Source of the DNA: an uncultured Eubacteriales bacterium
Lineage (GTDB): Bacteria; Bacillota; Clostridia; Oscillospirales; Acutalibacteraceae
Assembly (NCBI GenBank): GCA_934643185.1
Contig: CAKUBN010000033.1
Span: 1-25,318 of the forward strand
Direction of reading: 5' to 3'
Length of the DNA: 25,318 nucleotides
The position numbers and the translations under genes are program-made. Shown here in pieces: positions 1 through 8,049 of the stretch. Positions within the stretch are counted from its first letter, which is position 1; the number at the start of each line of letters is the position of its first letter. Below the pieces are notes generated by a model, which searched no databases, was not told where the DNA came from, and was given only the letters and a program-made list of their open reading frames with translations.

Positions 1-47
1 ATAAAGACCAGAAATGGCTGGGGCTGAAAGATACCTTTCAGTTTTAA
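1..47 (+). CDS. 3' end of an upstream gene, probably in the surface-polysaccharide cluster (partial)
   Basis: Frame 3 is open from the window edge and ends at TAA (45-47). The last residues read KDQKWLGLKDTFQF. The flippase starts only 9 nt downstream on the same strand, so this is probably the C-terminus of the preceding gene in the same operon. Fourteen residues are too few to name a family; a glycosyltransferase or similar polysaccharide enzyme is only a guess from context. Confidence 0.4.
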   Translation, partial: KDQKWLGLKDTFQF

Positions 48-56
48 GTAACATTT

Positions 57-1469
57 ATGAGTAATGAAAAAGAAAGCAGAAGCGCGGTTTCTGCCGGTAT
101 CGGTTATACGATCGGAAATATACTTATTAAAGGCATAAACTTTCTTTCGGTTCCACTTTTCAGCAGGATAATGAGTCCTGATGAGCTTGGTGTGTACAGT
201 GCTTTTGTAGCATATGACTCGATCCTTTTTGTTATCATCAGTTTAGCCATACATAGTAGTGTTAAGAACGCCAAGTACACGTTCTCGGGTGAATTGGATG
301 AGTATACGTCATCTGTTAGCTTGATTTTATGGATGAATATGGCAATTGGTCTAATTGTAGCAACGCTATTTTCTGGCCCATTGTCAAACTTGCTTGGATT
401 ACCGGTTGTTTGTCTTTATTTGCTGGTGTTCATGAGCTTTGGTTCGTCGGTATTAAATCTCTATAATTGTAGGATTAGTTTGGATTATAACTATAAAGGG
501 TATTTATTTGCAGCTTTTGCGAATACAGTCGGCAACCTGTTGTTATCCTTGGTTTTAATTCATACAATGTTCCAAAGCCAAAAGGATTTAGGGCGTATTA
601 TTGGCGTTTCGGTGACAATGTTGTTGCTGGCATTGGTGTTATTAGGGACGCTTTATCGCAGAGCGAAACCCAAATTTGAACGTAGGTTTTGGTCATATGC
701 TGTTCGGTATAGTTTACCTTTAGTTCCGCATGGATTGTCACAGGTTCTTTTAGGACAGTTTGATCGCATCATGATTCGTTCTATGGTAAGTGATGCGGCA
801 GCGGGTATTTATAGTGTTGTTGCGAATATTAGTTTAATTTTAACGATCATTATAGATGCTGTATCGACTGCTTGGACAACATGGTTTTATGAAGCATATG
901 CGGAGAAAAAGATTGCCGAGATTCAAAAGCGTGCAGTGCAGTTAACCGTTTTTTTTGCCATACTTGCTATTGGGTTAATGGCACTTAGCCCGGAGTTGGT
1001 TTGGATATTGGGCGGTACACAATACGAATCAGGAAAATATGTTGCGATTCCCCTTATTCTGAGTGCTTTTGCGGTGTTTGTGTATAATGTTGTTGTTCCA
1101 GTTGAATATTTTCACGAAAAAACGTTATATATTATGATCGGCACTGCAGCTGCAGGTGTGGTTGATATTGTTCTTAACTATATCTTTATTATGAAATATG
1201 GCTTTATTGCTGCCGCATATACAACACTTGTGGCATATATATGCTATGCTGTGCTTCATTTTATTATCGCCCGAAAGCTTTCGGAAATGTCTGTTGTACC
1301 TCTTAAAGCGATCTGTGCTATTATAATTCTTCTGTCGTGCATGGCAGCTTTAAATTTAGTTTTTATATCTTCAATTATCATTCGATATTTTGCATGTGCT
1401 GTTGTAGTCATCCCTATGGGATTGCTACTGCTTAGGCAGCTACTTAAGGAGAAAAAGCAAAATGGATAA
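57..1469 (+). CDS. Oligosaccharide flippase family protein (Wzx-like, MOP superfamily)
   Basis: This 470-residue, very hydrophobic protein has about 12-14 predicted membrane spans and the N-terminal pattern of polysaccharide flippases: a short charged start, then a first helix followed by NFLSVPLFSRIMSPDELGVYS around residues 28-48. Proteins of this family move undecaprenyl-linked oligosaccharide units across the cytoplasmic membrane for capsule or wall-glycan assembly. The ATG at 57 follows the previous stop by 9 nt and has only a weak ribosome site, which suggests translational coupling. The 3' end overlaps licD by 8 nt, so the two are co-transcribed. The gene is noticeably AT-richer than anything after about 2.4 kb, consistent with an exchanged surface-polysaccharide cassette. 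The family call is firm; the exact substrate cannot be read from the sequence. Confidence 0.88.
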   Translation: MSNEKESRSAVSAGIGYTIGNILIKGINFLSVPLFSRIMSPDELGVYSAFVAYDSILFVIISLAIHSSVKNAKYTFSGELDEYTSSVSLILWMNMAIGLIVATLFSGPLSNLLGLPVVCLYLLVFMSFGSSVLNLYNCRISLDYNYKGYLFAAFANTVGNLLLSLVLIHTMFQSQKDLGRIIGVSVTMLLLALVLLGTLYRRAKPKFERRFWSYAVRYSLPLVPHGLSQVLLGQFDRIMIRSMVSDAAAGIYSVVANISLILTIIIDAVSTAWTTWFYEAYAEKKIAEIQKRAVQLTVFFAILAIGLMALSPELVWILGGTQYESGKYVAIPLILSAFAVFVYNVVVPVEYFHEKTLYIMIGTAAAGVVDIVLNYIFIMKYGFIAAAYTTLVAYICYAVLHFIIARKLSEMSVVPLKAICAIIILLSCMAALNLVFISSIIIRYFACAVVVIPMGLLLLRQLLKEKKQNG

Positions 1470-2292
1470 AAGAGAATTAACGCTTGCTGAAATTCATGAA
1501 GGTACTCTGGAAGTGTTGAAAAAGTTTATTTCTGTTTGTGACCAAATTGGCACACAGTATTTCTTGGCATATGGATCACTTATAGGCGCGGTGCGTCATC
1601 AGGGGTTTATTCCCTGGGACGATGATCTGGATGTTATTATGTTACGTCCAGATTATGAAAAATTTAGAGAGTATTGTAACGAGCATGAAAACGATTTAGC
1701 GCCGTTTCGCTTTTTTGATCGTCATAATACACCGGATTTTCCATATACGATTGCAAGATTTTGCGATACTCGATATCAAATGGTGCGAAATGATGATGTG
1801 CCAGATGCCGGTCAAGGAATGTTTATTGATATTTATCCGCATGATGGTGCAGGCAATAACAATGATAAACATTGGAAGAGCATTCTGAAGAAGAAAAAGC
1901 ATTTGATGGTTTTACTGGGGTGCGCATTTAGTAAAACTCCTATTCCATCTAAAAGCAGTAAGCTGCTCACACCAATTCGCTTGCCTATATATTTGTATTC
2001 GCATTTAAAAAAGCCAAAGTATTTCCTTGATAAAATGGAAGCATTAAGGGACGTTTATCCTTTTGATAAAAGTAAATACGTCACTTGTATTATATGGGAT
2101 GTAGAGGTTCGCCAGTGCCCGAAAGAGTGGTTTTTAGAGTATACAACCCTTCCCTTTGAAGGAATTCAAGTTAAAGTTCCAAAGGACTATGACAGTGTAT
2201 TAAGAGATACTTACGGCGACTATATGCAGCTACCACCAGAGAGTGAAAGACATCCGTACCATGGATATAGACTTTATAGAAAAAGTTTTTAA
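1462..2292 (+). CDS. licD: LicD family phosphotransferase (phosphocholine-type decoration of surface glycans)
   Basis: The protein has 276 residues. The diagnostic LicD/nucleotidyltransferase-like motif lies at residues 37-60: YGSLIGAVRHQGFIPWDDD followed by LDV, where the acidic cluster is expected to bind metal. A second conserved stretch, FIDIYPHDG, lies near residue 121. LicD proteins transfer phosphocholine, or related phospho-substituents, from a CDP-activated donor to teichoic acid, lipopolysaccharide or capsule sugars. The start overlaps the end of the flippase gene, and AAGGAG upstream of ATG 1462 (inside the flippase gene) is a good ribosome site. The family is certain from the motif. 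That the donor is choline is inference: no choline uptake or CDP-choline genes are in view. Confidence 0.9.
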   Translation: MDKRELTLAEIHEGTLEVLKKFISVCDQIGTQYFLAYGSLIGAVRHQGFIPWDDDLDVIMLRPDYEKFREYCNEHENDLAPFRFFDRHNTPDFPYTIARFCDTRYQMVRNDDVPDAGQGMFIDIYPHDGAGNNNDKHWKSILKKKKHLMVLLGCAFSKTPIPSKSSKLLTPIRLPIYLYSHLKKPKYFLDKMEALRDVYPFDKSKYVTCIIWDVEVRQCPKEWFLEYTTLPFEGIQVKVPKDYDSVLRDTYGDYMQLPPESERHPYHGYRLYRKSF

Positions 2293-2321
2293 TTCTTGAA
2301 TGGAAAATTGAAACTTTGAAG

Positions 2322-2373
2322 ATAGCAACGCCTCTAATTTAGAATTTTCTAAGTCAGAGACGTTGCTATTTTT
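2322..2373. terminator. Terminator hairpin between licD and spoVAD (convergent genes)
   Basis: The 14-nt arms ATAGCAACGCCTCT (2322-2335) and AGAGACGTTGCTAT (2356-2369) pair with one G-T wobble. An inner hairpin, TTAGAA / TTCTAA (2339-2344 / 2347-2352), fills the loop. A T-run follows on the plus strand. It sits between the convergent licD and spoVAD genes and mainly terminates the plus-strand polysaccharide operon. Confidence 0.85.
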
Positions 2374-2391
2374 GCAATCATTACTTCTATG

Positions 2392-3393
2392 CTACTTTTT
2401 GCAAACATGCACCAAATGTGCGATGCCCGGTATGCTCTCGCCCTGCTGCGAAGAGGTTGTGGACATCAGTGCGCCGGTCGCCATAAAGAGAATATTTTTC
2501 AGCTCTCCGCGATCCATGCGGTTCAAAATATGCCCGCATAATACACCGGCTGAGCATCCGCAGCCGGAGCCGCCCGCGTGCACGTCCTGTGCCTCGCGGT
2601 CAAATAGAATCAGCCCGCAGTCCTCGTGGTTGCGCAGAACGATCCCGTTTTCGCGCAGCAGTTCGTATAATAATTTTGTGCCAACCGCCCCGAGGTCGCC
2701 TGTGTAAATGCGGTCGTAGTCCTCAGGCTTTGTCGCCGTATCGTTAAAAAAATCCAGCAAAGTCTGCGCCGCAGCGGGGGCCATCGCCGCGCCCATGTTC
2801 GTCATGTCGGTCACACCGAGATCGACAATGCGTCCCACGGTCGAGTGCCGAACTTGAATGTCGCCGCTCATACCGAGCACCGCGCTGCCCGAAGCTGTCG
2901 CCGTCCACTGCGCAGTCGGCGTGCGCTGGCTGCCGTATTCCAGCGGCGTGCGGAATTGCCGCTCCGCGGTGCAGAAGTGGGAGGAGGTCACCGCGCAGGC
3001 GTAGTTCGCCGCGCCGCATTCCACCATGATGGAGGCCATGATGAGCGTTTGCGCCATCGTGGAGCACGCCCCGTATTGCCCAAGGAACGGAATGTCCATT
3101 CCGCGCAGACCAAACGTGCTCGAAATACACTGGTTCAGCAGATCCCCCGCAAATACCATGTTAATGTCCTGCTTTTGAAGCCCCGCCTTGCGTATCGCAA
3201 GGTTCGCGGCTTCTGTTTGCAGCATGCTTTCCGCTTTTTCCCAGCTTTCCTGATTCAAATAAGAATCGAGAAACGTCTGGTCAAAGTCGCGCGCCAGCGG
3301 GCCCGCGGCTTCTTTTTTTCCGCACACCGCCGCGTGGCCCAAAATCGCCGGGCGGCGCTCAAATAGAAGCGTGTAACGTCCGAGTCTTTTCAT
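2392..3393 (-). CDS. spoVAD: Stage V sporulation protein AD
   Basis: This 333-residue soluble protein has the thiolase-like fold and family features of SpoVAD, including the INMVFAGDLLNQC, PFLGQYGACSTMAQ and AVTSSHFCTAERQ segments. SpoVAD binds dipicolinic acid and is part of the SpoVA machinery that loads Ca-DPA into the forespore and releases it at germination. It is the second gene of a minus-strand operon, 9 nt after spoVAC. A strong AAGGAGGG site lies just before the ATG at 3393 and overlaps the spoVAC stop. The length matches the family. In most clostridia spoVAE follows directly. Here the operon ends at 2392, and the neighbouring DNA is an AT-rich polysaccharide cluster reading the other way. 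Confidence 0.95.
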   Translation of the reverse strand: MKRLGRYTLLFERRPAILGHAAVCGKKEAAGPLARDFDQTFLDSYLNQESWEKAESMLQTEAANLAIRKAGLQKQDINMVFAGDLLNQCISSTFGLRGMDIPFLGQYGACSTMAQTLIMASIMVECGAANYACAVTSSHFCTAERQFRTPLEYGSQRTPTAQWTATASGSAVLGMSGDIQVRHSTVGRIVDLGVTDMTNMGAAMAPAAAQTLLDFFNDTATKPEDYDRIYTGDLGAVGTKLLYELLRENGIVLRNHEDCGLILFDREAQDVHAGGSGCGCSAGVLCGHILNRMDRGELKNILFMATGALMSTTSSQQGESIPGIAHLVHVCKK

Positions 3394-3402
3394 AAGCCCT
3401 CC

Positions 3403-3849
3403 TTAAAACAGCCCGATGATATACAGCACGATCCCGTACAAAACCGAAGCCGAAATGCCGAACACCAGTACCGGCCCCGCCACCGTGAACAGCTTCGCGC
3501 CGAGGCCCGTCACAAAGCCCTCGCTTTTAAATTCCAGCGCAGGGGAGACCATCGAGTTCGCAAACCCCGTAATCGGCACCAGCGTGCCTGCCCCGGCATA
3601 TTTCGCTATGTTGTCGTATACGCCGCAGGCTGTCAGCGCGGCGGAAATGAAAATGAGCGAGATTGAAACGCACGTCCGCGCGTCTTTTAAATCGAGCCCC
3701 AGCAGCATGAACGTGTTCGCAAGCGCCTGCCCCAGCGTGCAGATGGCCCCGCCGGATAAAAACGCAAACAGGCAGTTTTTCAGTACGGGGGAGTGCGGTG
3801 AAGCCTTCTGCACCATCGCGTCATATTGCTGCGGTGTTTTCTTTTTCAT
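3403..3849 (-). CDS. spoVAC: Stage V sporulation protein AC
   Basis: This 148-residue integral membrane protein has about four spans. It carries the SpoVAC/SpoVAEb family signature, with the AGAGTLVPITGFANSMVSPA segment near residues 85-104 and FLSGGAICTLGQ near residue 30. SpoVAC forms the mechanosensitive channel part of the SpoVA complex in the inner spore membrane, used for dipicolinate movement in sporulation and germination. It is the first gene of the operon. An AAAGGGTGG ribosome site precedes the ATG, and a sigma-G-like promoter lies 29 nt upstream. It is divergent from the MATE transporter gene. Confidence 0.95.
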   Translation of the reverse strand: MKKKTPQQYDAMVQKASPHSPVLKNCLFAFLSGGAICTLGQALANTFMLLGLDLKDARTCVSISLIFISAALTACGVYDNIAKYAGAGTLVPITGFANSMVSPALEFKSEGFVTGLGAKLFTVAGPVLVFGISASVLYGIVLYIIGLF

Positions 3850-3877
3850 ACGACCACCCTTTCTGTTTAACCGGGTT

Positions 3878-3906
3878 TATTGTGCGTATCGAGGTAAAAG
3901 ATATTC
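3878..3906 (-). promoter_or_regulatory. Possible sigma-G promoter for spoVAC-spoVAD
   Basis: Read on the minus strand, GAATA (3906-3902) and CACAATA (3884-3878) are 17 nt apart. This resembles the forespore sigma-G pattern (GNATR, 17-18 nt, CATANTA). The -10-like box ends 29 nt before the spoVAC start. spoVA operons are known to be sigma-G dependent, which supports the reading. It is a pattern match only. Confidence 0.5.
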
Positions 3907-3925
3907 CACATTTTTAAGATTTTAG

Positions 3926-3954
3926 TTGATTATCTCAAACAGAGCGTGTATAAT
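3926..3954 (+). promoter_or_regulatory. Vegetative promoter of the MATE transporter gene
   Basis: TTGATT (3926-3931), a 17-nt spacer and a perfect TATAAT (3949-3954) precede the MATE start by 20 nt. A ribosome site, AGGTGA (3962-3967), lies 7 nt before the ATG. The leader is therefore very short. Confidence 0.75.
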
Positions 3955-3974
3955 CAGTTGCAGGTGATATTATT

Positions 3975-5402
3975 ATGTCTAAACTCAGCATCCTGAAGCA
4001 GAAAACTAAGCGCGATGTGGATATGACGCAGGGCAGCATCTTCCGCCACCTCATCACATTCGCGTTTCCGCTTCTCATCGGCAACATTTTCCAGCAGCTC
4101 TACAACACGGTCGATACGTGGGTTGTCGGCAACTATGTCAGCAATGAGGCTTTCTCGGCGGTCGGCACGGTCGGTCCCGTTATCAACATGCTCATCGGCA
4201 TATTCTTAGGGCTTTCCAGCGGCGCCGGCGTCGTCATTTCACAGTATTATGGCGCAAAGCGGTATGATAAGGTGCGCGATACCGTCCACACCTCCATCGT
4301 CATGACGCTCATTTTGGCTGTGCTTTTTACAATCATCGGCATCGCTATGATTCCCTTCGTGCTCAATTTCATGAAGACCCCGGCAGAGGTCATGCCGGAG
4401 TCCTCCGCGTACCTCACCATCTACTTCGCGGGCGTCATCGGCCTTATGCTCTACAACATGGGCTCGGGCATTCTGCGTGCCGTGGGTGATTCCAAGCGCC
4501 CGTTCTATTTCCTCGTCGTCTCCGCCGTGCTCAACATCATTCTCGATCTCGTCTTCGTGCTGTCGCTCGGCATGGGCGTTGAGGGTGTTGCGTATGCGAC
4601 CATCATCTCGCAGGGCGTCTCCGCCATGCTTACGATGATTACGCTGTTCCGCACGGATTCCTGCATCAAGGTCGAGCTCAAATACTTGAAGCTCGATAAA
4701 GAAATGCTCGCGAAGATTGTGCGCGTCGGCATCCCGGCCGCCATCCAAATGGCGATCACCTCGTTCTCGAACGTATTTGTACAGTCTTATGTTAACTACT
4801 TCGGCGCAGACTGTATGTCCGGCTGGACAGCGTACAGTAAGATTGACCAGCTTCTCTTCCTGCCGATGCAGTCTCTCGCACTTGCGTCTACCACATTCGT
4901 CGGCCAGAACCTCGGCATCGATCAGGTCGACCGCGCCAAGAAGGGCGCACGCACGGCGTTCATCATGTCCGTCGTCGCAACCGTCGTTCTGACAATCCCG
5001 CTGCTCATCTTCGCGCCGCAGCTCGTCTCGTTCTTCAACGGCAAAGCAGAGGTCGTCGCATACGGTTCCATGCTGCTGCGTTATTGCTCGCCGTTCTACG
5101 TGTTCTGCTGCGTCAACCAGGTCTACTCCGGCGTGCTGCGCGGTGCAGGCAATTCCCGCGCACCGATGATTATCATGCTGAGCTCGTTCGTCGTCTTCCG
5201 CCAGATTTACCTCTTTATCATGGCGAACTTCATCTCCAACACCATCATTCCCATCGCCTTAGGCTACCCTGCCGGCTGGCTCGTGTGCAGCACTCTCACA
5301 CTGCTCTATTATCGCCACGCCGACCTCTCCAAGAGCCGTCTCGTCGAAGACGCAGAGAAAAAAGCAGAAGCTTCAGGAAAAAGCCGCATAAAAGCTGTAT
5401 GA
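3975..5402 (+). CDS. MATE family efflux transporter
   Basis: This 475-residue membrane protein has about 12 spans in two homologous halves. The N-terminal half carries the usual MATE signatures: PLLIGNIFQQLYNTVDTWVVG near residues 33-53 and the GAGVVISQYYGAK segment near residue 83. MATE proteins export cationic drugs, toxins or metabolites in exchange for Na+ or H+. This branch (DinF/NorM-like) is abundant in clostridia, and its substrates are mostly unknown. It is a single-gene unit with its own promoter and a strong terminator. It is divergent from spoVAC and lies upstream of the LuxR-type regulator on the same strand; nothing in the sequence links that regulator to it. Confidence 0.92.
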   Translation: MSKLSILKQKTKRDVDMTQGSIFRHLITFAFPLLIGNIFQQLYNTVDTWVVGNYVSNEAFSAVGTVGPVINMLIGIFLGLSSGAGVVISQYYGAKRYDKVRDTVHTSIVMTLILAVLFTIIGIAMIPFVLNFMKTPAEVMPESSAYLTIYFAGVIGLMLYNMGSGILRAVGDSKRPFYFLVVSAVLNIILDLVFVLSLGMGVEGVAYATIISQGVSAMLTMITLFRTDSCIKVELKYLKLDKEMLAKIVRVGIPAAIQMAITSFSNVFVQSYVNYFGADCMSGWTAYSKIDQLLFLPMQSLALASTTFVGQNLGIDQVDRAKKGARTAFIMSVVATVVLTIPLLIFAPQLVSFFNGKAEVVAYGSMLLRYCSPFYVFCCVNQVYSGVLRGAGNSRAPMIIMLSSFVVFRQIYLFIMANFISNTIIPIALGYPAGWLVCSTLTLLYYRHADLSKSRLVEDAEKKAEASGKSRIKAV

Positions 5403-5430
5403 AATACGCTGTACAAAATACAACAAAATT

Positions 5431-5477
5431 GCCCCTCGAACACCGCATGCACGTGCCGGTGTCCGAGGGGCTTTTTT
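5431..5477 (+). terminator. Rho-independent terminator after the MATE gene
   Basis: GCCCCTCGAACACCG (5431-5445) pairs with CGGTGTCCGAGGGGC (5457-5471), with one mismatch, and a T6 run follows. It is a textbook terminator 28 nt after the stop codon. Confidence 0.95.
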
Positions 5478-5542
5478 CAGTTTCTCAAAATCGTACTACC
5501 TTTCCACCTTTTCTCCTCGACAAAACCAAAGTTTTTTCAAAA

Positions 5543-5582
5543 ATCCATCTTTAGATGGATTACATTTCGCGCGAAATATGAT
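5543..5582 (+). promoter_or_regulatory. Promoter/operator region of the LuxR-type gene with two dyads
   Basis: Two symmetric elements lie side by side. ATCCATC-TTTA-GATGGAT (5543-5560) is a 7-bp hairpin. ATTTCGCGCGAAAT (5564-5577) is a perfect 14-bp palindrome abutting a -10-like TATGAT (5577-5582). No good -35 box is present, which fits a promoter that needs an activator. The palindrome would be a natural binding site for a dimeric regulator, possibly the downstream LuxR protein itself; this is inference. Confidence 0.45.
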
Positions 5583-5620
5583 ATATTGTGGTTATAAATC
5601 ATAAAAGGGGAGTAGAGCAC

Positions 5621-7974
5621 ATGAATGAAGTCGTCATCAAGCCATCGCTGCGCGAGCAATTCTTACAGGGTTGGGCTCAGTGCCGCGTCATTTTCTTCAG
5701 CGCGCCGTGCGGCTTCGGCAAGTCTACAGCCGCCACCGCCTTGCTCAGCAATCACAAAACCTGCGTGTTTTCGGCAGAAGACCCGGAATTCCTGCGCGAG
5801 CCCGTGCCGAAAAATGTAGATGCGATTGTGATCGATTCCCTGCCCGCGCTCAAAGACCCGGAAGACCAGCAAACGCTCTGCGCATGGATCCGCGAAAATC
5901 CGGAGCTGCACTTCGTCATTTTAAGCCGCGGCGTGCTGCCCGGCTGGCTCATGCCGTTCCGCTTTACGGGGCTTTTGCAGCTCATCGAGGCCAGAGATCT
6001 GCTGTTTGACCGCGATACCGTGCGTGTTTTTCTGGAAAAGAATGGCTGCACACCAACGGAAGCAGAGATCAACGTCATCATCCACGATTCTCTCGGCTAC
6101 CCGCTGGCCCTAACGGCGCTTTCGCGCCTGATGCAAAACGGTCAGCCCCCTATACGCCGGAGATCGTCGGCATTGTGCAGCAGGAAATCTATCACTATTT
6201 TGAGGATAACATCTTCAACCGCTTTTCAATGCCGCTGCGCCGTATGCTGCTCGACATCGCCCCGTTCGATACATTCGACGCCGAGCTTGCCCAGATGATT
6301 TCCGGCGACAGCCACGTCAACGAGCTTATTTCCACCGTTCGGCACGATACCACTATGCTTTTAAATGCCGATGCACAGAAATACCGCTTCTGGAGCTTTT
6401 TCCAACAGTTCCTCATGTGGGAACTCCGCCAAGTCTATACGCCGCAGGAGCAGGCCGCAGTGTACAGCCGCGCCGGGCTTTACTATGAGCTGCACGAAGA
6501 TTACGAGCATGCGCTCGAGTGCTATTCGCGCTGCAAAGACCACCGCCGCGTCTCGGAAATGCTCATCCGCAACGCAGAGCAGCACCCCGGTGTGGGACAT
6601 TACTATGAGATGGAAAAGTATTACTATGCTATCCCGAAAGAGGAGATTCTCCGCTCGCCATCGCTCATGTGCGGTATGAGCATGCTCACGTCCCTCTGCA
6701 TGGATTACGAAGCCTCCGAAATGTGGTATTCCGCCCTGCAGGAGTATGCCGCCCCGCTCAAAAAGACCGACACCGCCTACAAAGAGGTGCGCGGCAAGCT
6801 TGCATATCTCGATATCGCCCTCCCGCAGCGCAGCAGCAAAGGCATCGCAGAGAACATCGGCAACTATTTCAAAATTCTAACGGATAAAAGTTTGCAAACA
6901 CCCACGTTTTCTGTCACCAGCATGCTGCCAAGTCTTATGAACGGCGGCAAAGATTTCTGTTCGTGGTCCAAGCACGATGAACTGCTCTACAAAACCATCC
7001 GCAAGCCGATGGAGGCCATTCTCGGCAAAGACGGCATCGGTTTTGCCGATTGCGCCCTTTGCGAAAGCAAATTTGAAAAAGGGGAGGATAACCTTCCGTG
7101 GCTCATGACGCTTGTAGCCCAGTTGCCTGAGATCGAGCGTCACGGTACGCCGGATATGACGTTCGCCGTCATCGGTCTCATGGCGCGCGCCCAAACGAAG
7201 CAGGGCAACGCCATCATGGCGCTTTCTTCTTTAGACAGTCTGCGAACAGAGTTTGAGGAGGACAACAAGCGTTTCCTGCCGAATATCGATGCCATGCGCT
7301 GCCGTATATGGCTGCGCACCGGTGAAATGGAAAAGGCAGAGCAGTGGTACCGTACATCTGCCCCCCAGATTACGCCGCGCATCCGTACCATGTGGCGCTA
7401 CCAGTATATAACGCGTGCCATGGTTGAGATCGCGCTCGGAGAAGAAAATGCGGCGCTGCTCACATTGGCCTCACTCATCCCGTTCTGCGAACGCTGCGGC
7501 CGCGTGATGGACCGCATGTATATCCGCATCCTAACGGCCGTTTGCTATCAGCGGCAAAATAACGCCCGATGGCAGGAGGAGTGGATGCAGGCGCTTGATG
7601 CCGCCCATGAGTACCGCTTCGTTATGCCCATTGCGCAGTTTGGCGCCGCCGTAATGCCCATGCTGACGTTTACCGGCTACAAAAAGGACGAGTCCTTCTT
7701 TTCACTCCTTTTACAGGAAACGCGCCGTCAGGCTGTTTTGTACCCGAATTTCTTGCGTCCCATGCCGCGGCTCTCAGAACCGCTTTCGCCCGCAGAAACG
7801 CAGGTGCTCCGGCTCCTGTGCGGCAACCGCAGCAACCAGGAGATCGCCGACATCCTCGGCGTCAAGGTCGCCACCGTCAAAACGCATGTCATCCACATCC
7901 TCCAAAAGCTCGGCGTCAAACGCCGCGGCGAAGCCAAAGAAGCCGCCCAAAAACTCCATATCATCGAGTTTTGA
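5621..7974 (+). pseudogene. MalT-like LuxR family ATP-dependent transcriptional regulator, frameshifted
   Basis: Two overlapping frames together make one MalT/LAL-type regulator. The first part (ATG 5621, ribosome site AAGGGGAG) has a Walker A motif SAPCGFGKST at residues 27-36 and a hydrophobic VDAIVID Walker B-like strand. The second frame runs from 6151 to 7974. It has a long helical, TPR-like sensor region and a C-terminal LuxR helix-turn-helix (SNQEIADILGVKVATVKTH). The frames join at a run of five C (6146-6150). One extra C would give a continuous protein of about 784 residues, normal for the family. As given, translation leaves the true frame at 6150 and stops at 6298, long before the DNA-binding domain. 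The rest of the gene shows no decay, so this is a recent mutation, a variable tract or a sequencing error. A GTG at 5588 is in frame but lacks a ribosome site. Confidence 0.85.
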
Positions 7975-7978
7975 CCAA

Positions 7979-8030
7979 AACTCCCGACCGCCGCAAATGA
8001 TGAACCGCAGCAGTCGGGAGTTCCTTTTAT
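7979..8030. terminator. Terminator between the convergent LuxR-type and phosphohexomutase genes
   Basis: AACTCCCGAC (7979-7988) and GTCGGGAGTT (8013-8022) form a perfect 10-bp stem, followed by CCTTTTATTT on the plus strand. It lies between converging genes. On the minus strand the stem is followed by TTGG, so it works best for plus-strand transcripts. Confidence 0.75.
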
Positions 8031-8049
8031 TTAAATATTTAATTTCAGC

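Noticed and set aside
6130..6160. Programmed -1 frameshifting in the LuxR-type gene
   Set aside because: The site is G CCC CCT in frame 0, which does not fit a slippery heptamer of the X XXY YYZ type, and no strong downstream structure is obvious. A one-base deletion is simpler.
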